Shown here: piece after piece, positions 30,163-39,221 of the stretch
Layout of the letters: every line of letters starts with the position of its first letter
Position numbering within the stretch: the stretch's first letter is position 1
Origin: Corynebacterium massiliense DSM 45435
GTDB lineage: Bacteria; Actinomycetota; Actinomycetes; Mycobacteriales; Mycobacteriaceae
NCBI RefSeq assembly: GCF_028609805.1
Contig: NZ_CP063189.1
Location: forward strand, 1-64,000
Length of the DNA: 64,000 nucleotides
Direction of reading: 5' to 3'
Position numbers and translations under genes: made by a program
The notes under the pieces: generated by a model
The model's database searches: none
The model's input: the letters and a program-made list of their open reading frames with translations, nothing else
What the model was told of the DNA's origin: nothing

Positions 30163-30452
30163 CGCTGGTCGGTGACCCCGAACCAGTGGTAGGCCTTCTT
30201 CCGGTTTTCTTCCGTCAGCTTGGAGTAGGGGACCGGCTCGCGGCCGTTGTTGCGCACGGCCGTCTCCAGCTTGTCGCGCAGAAGCCACACCGTGACTGGG
30301 TCGGTGCCCGGCTCGATAGATAGGGCCGCGCGGGTGTCTGATTCGGTGAGGCCGGCGGCATCGGCAAGCGCGGCGACGCTTAAGCCCGACAGCCGGAAGT
30401 TTTCCTGCAGCTCGTTGATGGTGTCGTTATGTTCGCGGTCGTTAAGGGACAT
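30159..30452 (-). CDS. DUF2316 family protein
   Basis: This 97-residue protein (MSLNDREHNDTINELQENFRLSGLS and on) matches the DUF2316 family. It contains a helix-turn-helix-like stretch VAALADAAGLTESDTRAAL and probably binds DNA or a partner protein, but no function is known to me. Its ATG overlaps the stop of the upstream glycosylase gene by one base (TAATG), so it is the last gene of the deacetylase-glycosylase-DUF2316 run. Confidence 0.8.
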   Translation of the reverse strand: MSLNDREHNDTINELQENFRLSGLSVAALADAAGLTESDTRAALSIEPGTDPVTVWLLRDKLETAVRNNGREPVPYSKLTEENRKKAYHWFGVTDQR

Positions 30453-31018
30453 TAGTTTTCCTTCCTTGGGGGCCGGCCGCGGCGGGCGGAGACGGTCTTG
30501 TCGCCCGGGATCCAGAAACGCAGCTCGGCCGCGGTGTTTTTGGAAATACCCACGCGGGGTCCGCGGACCCATTCCGGCTCTGTCTCGCGCGGGGTGAGGG
30601 CGACCGGGGTGTGGTTGTCCTCCAGCTCGAAGCCCATGGCCTTGCCAAAGTTGCCGGGCCCGCGGGCGAGGTTGTGGAAGTCCTGGGTGCCGCGGCGTTG
30701 GAAGGCCGTGTCGACGCCGTCGACGACCTCCCCGCCGCGTAAGAGGCAGCCCTGGCCGGTGCCTTCGGGGGCGCAGACGATGTTGCCGTTGTGGTGGATG
30801 CCGTAGGACAGGTACACGTACAGGCGCCCCGGCGGGCCGAACATCGTGGCGTTGCGCGCGGTCTTGCCGCGGTAGGTGTGGGCGGCGGGATCCTCCTCGC
30901 CCAGGTAGGCCTCGACTTCGGTGATGCGGATGGAGACACCGCGGTGGGTGAGCACGCAGCCGAGTAGCTGCGGGGCGACGATGTCGGCGGGGGCGGAAAA
31001 GTCGATCACGGCGCGCAC
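30452..31018 (-). CDS. DNA-3-methyladenine glycosylase (AAG/MPG family)
   Basis: This 188-residue base-excision-repair enzyme removes alkylated purines such as 3-methyladenine. The hallmark stretches are ITEVEAYLGEEDPAAHTYRGKTARNATMFG (catalytic Glu in EVEAY), YVYLSYGIHHNGNIVC, and the LARGPGNFGKAMG motif. The start is GTG 31018, overlapping the stop of the upstream deacetylase by one base, so translation is coupled. Confidence 0.92.
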   Translation of the reverse strand: MRAVIDFSAPADIVAPQLLGCVLTHRGVSIRITEVEAYLGEEDPAAHTYRGKTARNATMFGPPGRLYVYLSYGIHHNGNIVCAPEGTGQGCLLRGGEVVDGVDTAFQRRGTQDFHNLARGPGNFGKAMGFELEDNHTPVALTPRETEPEWVRGPRVGISKNTAAELRFWIPGDKTVSARRGRPPRKEN

Positions 31019-31908
31019 TACTTCTGGGTGTAGGTGACCCCCGGCTGCGGGTTGGGGATCATCTCGTCCAGGCTGGCCGCCCGCAGGCCCTTGTCCGCGA
31101 GGCCGTCCAAGATGCAGTTGGCGGCGTCCACGGAGGAGGCGTGGATGTCATGCATGAGCACGATGGAGCCTGCCTGCGCTTCATCCACGGCGGTCCGGCA
31201 GGTCGCCTGCGTGTCGCGCGTGGCCCAGTCGCGGGTATCCACGTCCCACAGGGCGACGGCCATGCCGCGGTCGCCGGCGGCGCGGTTGACGGCATCGTTA
31301 GTCGCGCCGTACGGCGGGCGGAGCCACTTCGGGCGTTGGCCCGTGGCGTGTTCCACCGTGCTGCTGGTTTGATCCAGCTCGCGGCCGAGCGCGGCGCCGT
31401 CGAGGTTCGGCAGCTGTGGGTGCGTGGTGGTGTGGTTGCCCACCGTGTGGCCCTCGGCGCGCATCCGCTTGAGGGTGCCCTCGTCCTTGCCGGCGTTGCC
31501 GCCGACCACCATGAAGCTGGCGTGGGCGTGGCGCGCGCGGAGCGTGTCCAGGAGGCGGTTGGTGTCCGCGCCGGGGCCGTCATCGTAAGTCAGCGCGACG
31601 CAGTTAGAGCAGTCCGCGGGGGCGGGGGTGGCCTGCTTCTTGTCCGGCTGCGTACCGCGGGGCGCGGGGATAGATCCCTTGACCTCCGGGGGCAGCTGGT
31701 CATAGGCGTGGGCGACGGAATCGTCGATCTGGCCGCGCACGTCACTGGCGATGTCCGCGCTGGTGTCGGCCGCCGCATTCAGCGGGGCGGGGAGGGGCGG
31801 GGTCTTTCCAGCGAACGCGTTGGGCGTAGCTGAGGCGTTGGGGGCGGTGACGGCCACCCCGACGACGGCCGCGGCCGCCGCGAAAACCGTGGTGAGCTTG
31901 CGGGCCAT
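31018..31908 (-). CDS. Secreted polysaccharide deacetylase (NodB domain)
   Basis: This 296-residue exported protein has a signal peptide (ARKLTTVFAAAAAVVGVAV, cleavage near ASATP) and a NodB-homology domain from about residue 100. Motif 1 is VALTYDDGPGADT with the catalytic and metal aspartates. Motif 2 is HTVGNHTTTHPQL with the metal-binding H-x-x-x-H-type pair. Motif 3 is RPPYGATND, and later LWDVDTRDW and IVLMHDIH complete the set. It probably removes acetyl groups from peptidoglycan or another cell-wall glycan. A linker with PAPADCSNC precedes the domain. Confidence 0.9.
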   Translation of the reverse strand: MARKLTTVFAAAAAVVGVAVTAPNASATPNAFAGKTPPLPAPLNAAADTSADIASDVRGQIDDSVAHAYDQLPPEVKGSIPAPRGTQPDKKQATPAPADCSNCVALTYDDGPGADTNRLLDTLRARHAHASFMVVGGNAGKDEGTLKRMRAEGHTVGNHTTTHPQLPNLDGAALGRELDQTSSTVEHATGQRPKWLRPPYGATNDAVNRAAGDRGMAVALWDVDTRDWATRDTQATCRTAVDEAQAGSIVLMHDIHASSVDAANCILDGLADKGLRAASLDEMIPNPQPGVTYTQK

Positions 31909-32020
31909 GAAACTTCCTCTAAGCCAGTTCAGACGTCAGTGCGTAGCTGAGTATGGCTCACAAAGCGCGCGAAACGGCCCGCGACACGTGAAAGTTGTTA
32001 ACTAATGTGACTAGTGGGAC

Positions 32021-32224
32021 TTATGCCAGGTGGTAGTTGGCGATGTCGTAGCCGTGGAATTCGCGCTCGACGCCGGACTGATCGACGGAGCGGAAGTCCG
32101 TGCCGTTTTCAATGGCGTAGCGGAGCATGTCGATGCGGTTGAGGGGTTCACCTACCACTGAGCCAGCGTCGAAGTAGTAGGTCTGACCGTCCTTGAGCTT
32201 GACGGTGAGCTTTCCTGATCCCAT
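32021..32224 (-). CDS. Hypothetical protein, 67 residues
   Basis: Not a family I can name. The sequence MGSGKLTVKLKDGQTYYFDAGSVVG then LNRIDMLRYAIENGTDFRS looks like a small globular protein without membrane segments. ATG 32224 is chosen over ATG 32233 because AAGGAG abuts the latter but lies nine bases before the former. Confidence 0.6.
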   Translation of the reverse strand: MGSGKLTVKLKDGQTYYFDAGSVVGEPLNRIDMLRYAIENGTDFRSVDQSGVEREFHGYDIANYHLA

Positions 32225-32338
32225 CGTGCGCATCTCCTTTTCGCCCGCTGTGAGTAAGGGCAGTCACGGTTAGGTAACAGGTACTAATAACAACCGAGTG
32301 CTCACAGGAGATGCAAAAAAATGAGATCTAGACAACGA

Positions 32339-32379
32339 AGCGGCCACCCCCAAATGTGAGTAACAGGGAGGTGGCCGCT
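32339..32379 (-). terminator. Probable terminator of the charged membrane-protein gene
   Basis: AGCGGCCACC and GGTGGCCGCT form a perfect 10-base stem with a 21-base loop, 24 bases after the minus-strand gene ending at 32403. The T run on that strand (32315-32321) is about 18 bases beyond the stem, farther than usual. Confidence 0.5.
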
Positions 32380-32402
32380 GGTAAGCGCGAGGCTAGGCGC
32401 GC

Positions 32403-33452
32403 TTAGCGCTCGACGTCGCCGTCGGTCTCGTCGGTGTTGAGGCGGTGCTTCGCCTCGCTGTCTTCCTCGATGAGGCGGTGCTTGGCCTCATCGTTGTTGG
32501 TCTCGGTCACGCGCGGCTTCTCGTTGCGCAGGCGGGCCAGCTGCTCGTCGATGGAGCTGAGCAGTTCCTCGTCGCGCTCGGTGGCGCCGGCGCCGTCCTC
32601 CGCGAGCTCGCCGGCCGGGCGGGAGACCTTGGACGCGTTGCCGGACTCGGACTTCTTGGACTCCGGGCGGGAGACCTTGGAGGCGTTCACGGACGCCTTC
32701 TCCGGCTCGCGCTCCGGCTGCGGCTCGGTGTCCTTCTTCTCCTCGGCTGCGTCGTTGTCCTCGTCGTCCTTGCCCAGCTCCGGGTCGCGGGTGGTCTCGT
32801 CCTCGGAGGAGGAGGTGTAGACGAGGGTGGAGCCCTGGGTCTTGTCGTTGCCGGACTCTTCCTCCACGCGCGGCGGCTTCTCGGACGGGGTGTCCTTCTG
32901 GGAGCGGAAGAAGTAGTAGACGGCGCCCGCAGCGGCAGCCAGCAGAGCGATGATGGAGGCGGTGGTCCAGAAGCCGCGGCCGGACTTGTTGCGCTTGAGC
33001 TTCTTGTTGGCCTTCTTCCGGGCCTTCTTGCGCGCTTCCTGTGCCTTCTTCTCGGCCTTCTTGCTCAGGCCCTTGGCCTTCTTCTTCGCCTTCTTGCCCT
33101 TCTTGGACGCCTTGTTCTTGGCGTCATCGGCGGCGTCCTCGGCGTCGCCGAAGAAGCTGCTCAGCTTGCTGGAGGCCTTATCGGTGGCGTCCGCGGCGTC
33201 GTCCTGGAGATCCTTGCGGCGGTCGTCCAGCTCGGAGAGGGCCTTTTCCAGGCGGGAGTGCGCGGCGCGGGTGACGGCGCCGGCCTTCTTGCGGGCCTCC
33301 GGGAACTGGTCTGCGGCACTGTCGTCGACCTTGTTAACGGCGTTTTCGAGGGTGTCGTAGGCCTTGCGTGCCTGTTCGTCGCGGTAGTCGCTGAACTTGG
33401 ACCACGCGGTGTTGGCCGCCTTGAGGGCGGGAGCCAGTGCCGAGGGGTTCAT
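32403..33452 (-). CDS. Charged single-pass membrane protein with internal repeats
   Basis: I do not recognise a named family. The 349-residue protein has a helical, probably coiled-coil N-terminal half, an extremely Lys/Ala-rich stretch at about 120-157 (KNKASKKGKKAKKKAKG and on), and one membrane segment (WTTASIIALLAAAAGAVYYFF). An acidic Ser/Glu/Asp-rich C-terminal half follows with short repeats: NASKVSRP twice and (D/S)EAKHRL twice. The basic side before the membrane segment is probably cytoplasmic. ATG 33452 has AAAAGGAG upstream; a longer frame lacks one. Confidence 0.7.
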   Translation of the reverse strand: MNPSALAPALKAANTAWSKFSDYRDEQARKAYDTLENAVNKVDDSAADQFPEARKKAGAVTRAAHSRLEKALSELDDRRKDLQDDAADATDKASSKLSSFFGDAEDAADDAKNKASKKGKKAKKKAKGLSKKAEKKAQEARKKARKKANKKLKRNKSGRGFWTTASIIALLAAAAGAVYYFFRSQKDTPSEKPPRVEEESGNDKTQGSTLVYTSSSEDETTRDPELGKDDEDNDAAEEKKDTEPQPEREPEKASVNASKVSRPESKKSESGNASKVSRPAGELAEDGAGATERDEELLSSIDEQLARLRNEKPRVTETNNDEAKHRLIEEDSEAKHRLNTDETDGDVER

Positions 33453-33751
33453 CGTTAAATCTCCTTTTGTTCCAGACGTCTGAATAACTGCGGGCAGCTG
33501 TCTGGTGACCACAGTAGTGACGCATGCGGGGCGCGACAATGAATTTTCCCGATTCACCAGCCGGAGCAAACTAGACAGCTTGGTACGCATCGACGGGTTA
33601 TTTATTCACCGTGAAAACGGCAAACGCGGCTGGCCACGACTTTTTAAAGGTATGACCATTGCGCGGGACGTGGTGCAAAGTGAACAGCTTGGTACGTTTT
33701 TCCTCAACGAAATGATTCCTACCAGCAACAACCCGCAAGGAGGCCGCCAAG
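33453..33751. promoter_or_regulatory. Divergent intergenic region upstream of metF
   Basis: About 300 bases between the minus-strand membrane-protein gene and metF. It holds a 13-base direct repeat ACAGCTTGGTACG at 33575-33587 and 33684-33696, and a small palindrome CCAGACGTCTGA near 33472. No RNA gene or SAM riboswitch pattern is visible. The repeats may be operator sites for methionine control. Confidence 0.4.
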
Positions 33752-34750
33752 ATGGCACCGCGCATGTCCGCATCGGCGCCGCTCGATGAGCTGGAACGCC
33801 CCCGCGCCGCTGGGGCCGCCCGCCCCGGGAGCGATCGCGAGAACCGGGAGACTGCCGGCACCCGCACCGCGCTGTCCTTCGAGGTCATCCCGCCGCGCCA
33901 CGGCCACGACAAGGACGCGGCGAAGATCGCGAACCTCCTGTCCACTCTGGAGGAGTACAACCCCGACTACATCGCCGTGACCAGCTCGCGGCGCTCCGGG
34001 TGGCTGCAGGGCACCGCGGACTTCATCGCCCGCATCGACCGCGAAACGCGCATGCGCCCGCTCGCGCACCTGGCGTGCACGGCCGGCACCCGCGCTGAAC
34101 TCAGCGAGTGGATCAACACGCTGGTGGACGCCGGCGTGCGCGGCCTGCTTGCTCTGCGCGGCGATCTCGACCCCGGCACCACGCGCCTGCCCGAGGGCTA
34201 CCTCCAGCACGCCGACGACTTGGTCCAGCTCGTCCGCGAGCTGGAGGCCGAGCAGGCGCCGCGGTTCGCCGCGGGCAACCTGGCGGTGGGCGTGGCCTGC
34301 TATCCCACGGGGCATGCGGAATCGGCCAACTTCGACGAGGACATCGACGTGCTGCTGGCCAAGCAGCGAGCGGGCGCGAACTTTGCCATCACCCAGCTTT
34401 TCTTCGACCCAGCCGATTACGTCAGCTTCATCGACCACGCCCGCCTCGCCGGGGTGAAGATCCCGCTCATCCCCGGGATCATGCCCATGACCAGCGTCCG
34501 CCGCGTTGAGCGCATGGCCCAGTTGTCGGGGACGGAGGCGCCGGCGGATGTCATCGCCACGCTCCAGCAGGCTGCCGAGATTTCCCCCGAGCGCGAGCAC
34601 GAGGTGGGCATGCAGCTGACCGCGGAGCTCGCGCGGGTGGTGCTCGCCGCCGGCGCCGGGTGCTTGCACATCTACACCCACAACAACGCGGCGGTCACCC
34701 GGGATCTGCTCGCGCGCATCGGCATCCGGCCACGCGCCAGCGCCGCCTGA
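33752..34750 (+). CDS. metF: 5,10-methylenetetrahydrofolate reductase
   Basis: This 332-residue flavoprotein reduces methylene-THF to methyl-THF, the methyl donor for methionine synthase. It has the TIM-barrel family start SFEVIPPRHGHDKDAAKIANLL (conserved Glu). GVRGLLALRGDLDP and NLAVGVACYPTGHAESANFDEDID are further family motifs, as is FAITQLFFDPADYVSFIDHAR. A roughly 40-residue low-complexity N-terminal extension precedes the core. AAGGAGG lies seven bases before the ATG. metE follows 54 bases later. Confidence 0.93.
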   Translation: MAPRMSASAPLDELERPRAAGAARPGSDRENRETAGTRTALSFEVIPPRHGHDKDAAKIANLLSTLEEYNPDYIAVTSSRRSGWLQGTADFIARIDRETRMRPLAHLACTAGTRAELSEWINTLVDAGVRGLLALRGDLDPGTTRLPEGYLQHADDLVQLVRELEAEQAPRFAAGNLAVGVACYPTGHAESANFDEDIDVLLAKQRAGANFAITQLFFDPADYVSFIDHARLAGVKIPLIPGIMPMTSVRRVERMAQLSGTEAPADVIATLQQAAEISPEREHEVGMQLTAELARVVLAAGAGCLHIYTHNNAAVTRDLLARIGIRPRASAA

Positions 34751-34804
34751 GGCGGCCGACCCAACCCACACACATCAACAAAGAACTACAGGAGACATCC
34801 ACAG

Positions 34805-37090
34805 ATGACCGAACACACCACCTTCCCCCAGGCGACCATCGAGGGCTACCCGCGCGTGGGCCCGCAGCGTGAGCTGAAGAAGGCGCTGGAATCCTACTGG
34901 GCCGGGCGCATCGACGCGCAGACCTTCGAGTCCGCGGCACACTCGCTGCGCGTGGACACCTACGCGCGCCTAAAAGAGCTCGGCCTGGGCGCGGACTACG
35001 CCATCCCGGCGGACGTGGCCTACTACGACCAGGTGCTGGAAACGGCGCTGACCGTCGGTGCGCTGGGCGGTGACGCCGCGGAGGTCTCCCTCGACGAGGA
35101 GTTCGCGCTCGCCCGCGGCAACGCCGACCGCGCCCCGCTGGAGATGACCAAGTGGTTCGACACGAACTACCACTACATCGTCCCGGAGATCGCCGATGGG
35201 CAGTCGTTTACGGCGCGGCCGGGGCGCATCGTCAAGCTGGTGGAGGAAGCCCAGGAAGCCGGCCACACGGTGCGGCCGTACCTGGTGGGGCCGGTGACGC
35301 TGCTGGCGCTGTCCAAGCCGGCGGAGGGGGCGAACCGCCAGCCGCTGGAGCGCCTCCCCGAGGTCACCGCCGCCTACGTCGAGGTCCTTGCCGCGCTTGC
35401 CGATGCCGGAGTGGACTGGATCCAGCTCGCCGAACCGGCCCTCGTCGCGGACCTTACGGTGGCAAGCGACGCCGAACTGGCCGAGCACGCGCAGCGCGCC
35501 TACTCGGAGATTCTCGGCGCGGAGAACCGCCCGCAGGTCTACCTCACCACCCCGTACGGCTCCCTGCAGAAGGGGCTAGACACCCTGGCTGATCTCGCGC
35601 CGGAGGCCCTCCAGGTGGACCTTTCCACCCGCACCCAGAAGCACGATGCGGGTTACGTCGACCGCGTCGCCGCGGCGGTGGGGGAGAAGACGCAGCTGGT
35701 GGCCGGCCTTATCGATGGCCGCAACGTCTGGGCCGCCGACCTGCGTCGCCTGGCCGAGACGCTGGAGAAGCTGCCGGCCGGCACCGCGGTGTCCACGTCG
35801 GTGTCTTTGCAGCACGTGCCGCACACCGTCGAGGCGGAGAGCAAGCTACCGCACGACGTGGCCAACTGGTTCTCGTTCGCGGACGAGAAGATCCGCGAGG
35901 TCGTCGCCCTGACCGTGGGGCCGGACAAGGCGGAGGACGTCTTCGGCCGCGCTGACCGCGCGGTGCGCACCCGCGGCGCCTCCGAGCGCACCCATAACCA
36001 GCAGGTGCAGGACCGCGTCGCCGCACTGCCGGATGGCCAGGTCAAGCGTGAGCCGGCCTTCGCCGAGCGCCACCGCGCGCAGGAGGCGCTGGGGCTGCCG
36101 CAGCTGCCCACCACGACCATCGGTTCCTTCCCGCAGACCACGGAGATCCGCACCGCCCGCGCGAAGCATCGCAAGGGCCAGCTTGACGATGCCGCCTACA
36201 CCGACGCGCTGAAGAAGGAGATCGCGGACGTCATCGGGCTGCAGGAGCGGTTGGGCCTGGATGTTTTGGTCCACGGTGAGGCGGAGCGCAACGACATGGT
36301 GCAGTACTTCGCGGAGCTCCTCGAGGGCTTTGTCACCACCGAAAACGGCTGGGTTCAGTCCTACGGTTCGCGCTGCACCCGCCCGCCGATCGTGGTCGGT
36401 GACGTCTCCCGCCCGGCGGCGATGACCACCGAGTGGTCGACGTATGCGCAGTCGCTGTCGGACAAGTACGTCAAGGGCATGCTCACCGGCCCGGTGACCA
36501 TCCTGGCGTGGTCCTTCCCGCGTGACGATGTCTCCCGGTCCGTTTCTGCCGATCAGATCGCGCTGGCGCTTGCCGATGAAGTCCGCGACCTCGAAGAGGC
36601 CGGCATCAAGATCATCCAGATCGACGAGCCGGCCCTGCGCGAGTTGCTCCCGCTGCGCGAGGCCGAGCGCGCGTCCTACCTCGACTGGGCGATCCGCGCC
36701 TTCCGCCTCGTCGCGCTGAAGGCCCAGCCGGAGACGCAGATCCACACGCACCTGTGCTACTCCGAGTTCGGCCAGGTCATCGATGCCGTTGCCGCGCTGG
36801 ATGCGGACGTTACCTCGATTGAGGCCGCCCGCTCCCGCATGGAGCTGCTCGTCGACTTGGACGACTCGTTCACCTCGGACATCGGCCCGGGCGTGTACGA
36901 CATCCACTCGCCGCGCGTGCCGGGCGTCGAGGAGGTCGCCGACCTCATCCGCGCCGCGCTCCAGCACGTGCCCGCCGAGCGCCTGTGGGTCAACCCCGAC
37001 TGCGGTCTCAAGACCCGCGGTTACAAGGAGGTCGAGCCCGCCCTGCGCAACCTCGTCCAGGCCCGCGACGAAGTGGTGGGGGAGTTGTAA
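34805..37090 (+). CDS. metE: Cobalamin-independent methionine synthase
   Basis: MetE transfers a methyl group from methyl-tetrahydrofolate to homocysteine. The 761-residue length is standard. The N-terminal barrel begins TIEGYPRVGPQRELKKALESYW. The catalytic C-terminal barrel has LPTTTIGSFPQTTEIRTAR, VHGEAERNDMVQYFAELLEGF, the zinc-binding HTHLCYSEF, and the last zinc cysteine in NPDCGLKTRGY. CAGGAG precedes the ATG. With metF it forms a methionine-synthesis pair; the convergent ArsR-type gene ends six bases after its stop. Confidence 0.96.
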   Translation: MTEHTTFPQATIEGYPRVGPQRELKKALESYWAGRIDAQTFESAAHSLRVDTYARLKELGLGADYAIPADVAYYDQVLETALTVGALGGDAAEVSLDEEFALARGNADRAPLEMTKWFDTNYHYIVPEIADGQSFTARPGRIVKLVEEAQEAGHTVRPYLVGPVTLLALSKPAEGANRQPLERLPEVTAAYVEVLAALADAGVDWIQLAEPALVADLTVASDAELAEHAQRAYSEILGAENRPQVYLTTPYGSLQKGLDTLADLAPEALQVDLSTRTQKHDAGYVDRVAAAVGEKTQLVAGLIDGRNVWAADLRRLAETLEKLPAGTAVSTSVSLQHVPHTVEAESKLPHDVANWFSFADEKIREVVALTVGPDKAEDVFGRADRAVRTRGASERTHNQQVQDRVAALPDGQVKREPAFAERHRAQEALGLPQLPTTTIGSFPQTTEIRTARAKHRKGQLDDAAYTDALKKEIADVIGLQERLGLDVLVHGEAERNDMVQYFAELLEGFVTTENGWVQSYGSRCTRPPIVVGDVSRPAAMTTEWSTYAQSLSDKYVKGMLTGPVTILAWSFPRDDVSRSVSADQIALALADEVRDLEEAGIKIIQIDEPALRELLPLREAERASYLDWAIRAFRLVALKAQPETQIHTHLCYSEFGQVIDAVAALDADVTSIEAARSRMELLVDLDDSFTSDIGPGVYDIHSPRVPGVEEVADLIRAALQHVPAERLWVNPDCGLKTRGYKEVEPALRNLVQARDEVVGEL

Positions 37091-37096
37091 CGACAG

Positions 37097-37390
37097 TTAA
37101 CAGCGGCCATCACAGGCGGGTAGGGCTGCGCGGATAGCTGCGCACGCCCCCGGGGCAAGCACCACGACGCGGTGCTTGCCCTCTTTTTCGCGGATGACCA
37201 AGCCGGATTCCTCCAAGATCCGCATGTGACGCGACAAGACGGATGGGGAGACCGCGAACCGGGAAATAATCTCTCTATAGGACGTGCGGCCGGGTTGATT
37301 GTGCAGTAAGACGAGGATGTTCCACCGCACCGGATCTGCTACCGTGGCCAGAATCCGAAATTGCCGTGGCGGCACGAAATAGCAGTCCAT
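37097..37390 (-). CDS. ArsR-family transcriptional regulator
   Basis: This 97-residue winged-helix protein has the core FRILATVADPVRWNILVLLHNQ, the recognition helix VSPSVLSRHMRILEESGLV and the wing REKEGKHRVVVL. It ends in PACDGRC, two cysteines that could bind a metal or react with a thiol. ArsR-type repressors next to methionine genes are known in other bacteria, but in corynebacteria methionine control is usually assigned to the TetR-type McbR. A role over metF/metE is therefore only a suggestion from position. Confidence 0.8.
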   Translation of the reverse strand: MDCYFVPPRQFRILATVADPVRWNILVLLHNQPGRTSYREIISRFAVSPSVLSRHMRILEESGLVIREKEGKHRVVVLAPGACAAIRAALPACDGRC

Positions 37391-37439
37391 GGGTGTGTTC
37401 GAGGTTTCAGGGTTGTCCTGGTGTGAGCGGTGAAATATT

Positions 37440-37457
37440 GGGTGGTTCCCACCACCC
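37440..37457. promoter_or_regulatory. Palindrome upstream of the ArsR-type gene
   Basis: GGGTGGTTCCCACCACCC lies about 50 bases upstream of the regulator start and could be its autoregulatory operator. No binding data can be read from sequence. Confidence 0.4.
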
Positions 37458-37545
37458 TAAAACACAGGATCCGGGAGGCGGCCTCAATTAAAGACATCTC
37501 TAACTGAGACGTCGGCCATAACCGCGGGCAAAGTTCCACTTCTAC

Positions 37546-37565
37546 ATTTTCGATTGACCGAAAAT
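37546..37565. promoter_or_regulatory. Inverted repeat upstream of the glycerophosphodiesterase operon
   Basis: ATTTTCG-ATTGAC-CGAAAAT is a perfect 7-base inverted repeat about 30 bases upstream of the operon start, placed like an operator. Confidence 0.45.
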
Positions 37566-37595
37566 CTTGGTCACTTCTGACCCTTAGGAGTGGAG

Positions 37596-39221
37596 ATGAT
37601 ACTTCGAAGAAAGACGGTGAACCTGGTATTGGCCGTCCTAATGATTCTTATGGTGGCGCCAGTACACCAGACGGCGTACGCGGAGGAGACCCCTCAATGT
37701 CCCGCGTGGAAGACGCAGTACGAGCAGCTTATTGATGCAGGAAATAGCGACAAGGTGCTCACCGCTCGGCATCGCGGGTACTTCGACGAGCTACTGCCCG
37801 AAAACAGTCTAGGCGCGTTCGCTAAGGCCTTTTCCTCCTGCATGCATGCGGTAGAAACCGACGTGCGTATGACCAGTGATGGTCAGCTTGTGCTCTTCCA
37901 CGACACCAGTACAGGCAAGATGTTGGAACCTGACTACGACCCAGAGACCAATACCGGTCCAAACCCTAAGCTCAACACGCTGTCTTTTGCGCAGCTGCGA
38001 AAGAAGTACCTGTTGCGCCCGGATCGCACGACTACCCATTACACGGTGCCAACTGTGAGTGAGTTGCTTGATTTGGTGGTCGAGCAGAACGCAGGATCGC
38101 TTGTCCACTTGGAGATCAAAGAACCCGCTGCAATTGTCCCGACCGCTCGGTTGCTGCACGACTTCAACGAGGATAACCCGTCGGCTCACATATTTAACCG
38201 AGTCGTATTGAAGTTCGGCATGAACGATTACCCTACGCCCCAGGCGTGGCAGGAAATGCTCACGCGAGAGGGGATTGAGGGGCGTTATCTGGTGATGCCG
38301 AAGATTAACTCCGGCATAGCCAAAGCGATCGATGCAGGACCGGCGATTCCCGATGTTGAAGAGCTAAGCCTCCCTGCAAATTCGTCGCGGGCTGTCGCTC
38401 ACTGGGCTCAGGCCCCGGATACGCTTGCGCCCATTGTCGAGGTCAATCTCAAGGACTCTTCGGAGTTCAAAGGCATTGTAGAGCAGACAGGCAGCCCGTT
38501 CGGGAATTTTGTGAAACCGACCTCACTTGCGTTGGACAATGCCCAGCCGACAACGATGGCGCAGTTCAGTGCGATCGTTACACACTTTCACAAGAAGCTA
38601 GGCGCTTTCGTTCCTGTACCTGACTACATCCTCTTCAGCAAGGGGCCGCGGGCTGGATATACGGTTCCGAACACGTGGAAGGACAAGGTGCCGATCGCAG
38701 TCACGGACGCGTTCTTTAACAACAACTCGACGTGCTGCTATCAGCTATCCGATCGCCTCACCGCCACTTCTTACGCTGCCGAGCAGCACGATTGGCGTGA
38801 CAATCTAGATTGGCTTCGCTCTGTGGGCGCCAATTTCATAACCGCAGACGACACGGATTCAGTAGAGCTTTATGCCCAAACCCGCGGGTATCTCAACGCC
38901 ATTGCCCGCCCGCACCCTACTGCGCCGCCGAAGAACATGAACTCGTCTCTATACACGCGCATGCAGGGGTTTGCTGTACCGGATTCCGATATGGTCCGAA
39001 TCCGTGGTTGGAATGGGGGAGCTTCCTCCGCGTGGGGTGGCCAGGTCTGTTTGTGGACCGACCCGGGCTTTTATCTGTGGACGGTGGCGTGTCATTACGA
39101 GAATCCCGCGTACAACAATGACCTAGAGATCACTACCGTGGGCAATGGCTACATGACGATCCGGGATCCTTACAGCGGGCAATGCGTATACTCGCCTCCC
39201 GAGACGGATCAGTTAAGACTA
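37596..39221 (+). CDS. Secreted glycerophosphodiester phosphodiesterase
   Basis: The protein has a signal peptide (NLVLAVLMILMVAPVHQTAYAE) and a GDPD catalytic domain: TARHRGYFDELLPENSLGAF with the catalytic His and the metal Glu, AVETDVRMTSDGQLVLFHD with the metal residues and second His, and VHLEIKEP. Such enzymes cut glycerophosphodiesters to glycerol-3-phosphate, the expected substrate of the transporter encoded next. The native C terminus is uncertain. From about 39216 the frame enters DNA that encodes the end of a ugpC gene in another frame, so the last 40-odd residues to the stop at 39347 are a junction artefact. ATG 37596 follows TAGGAG; GTG 37590 is also in frame. Confidence 0.82.

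Noticed and set aside
33571-33587. McbR operator upstream of metF
   Set aside because: CTAGACAGCTTGGTACG has one good half but lacks the inverted partner of the TAGAC-N-GTCTA consensus.
34751-34804. SAM or cobalamin riboswitch between metF and metE
   Set aside because: The gap is 54 bases, too short for either fold, and no conserved box is present.
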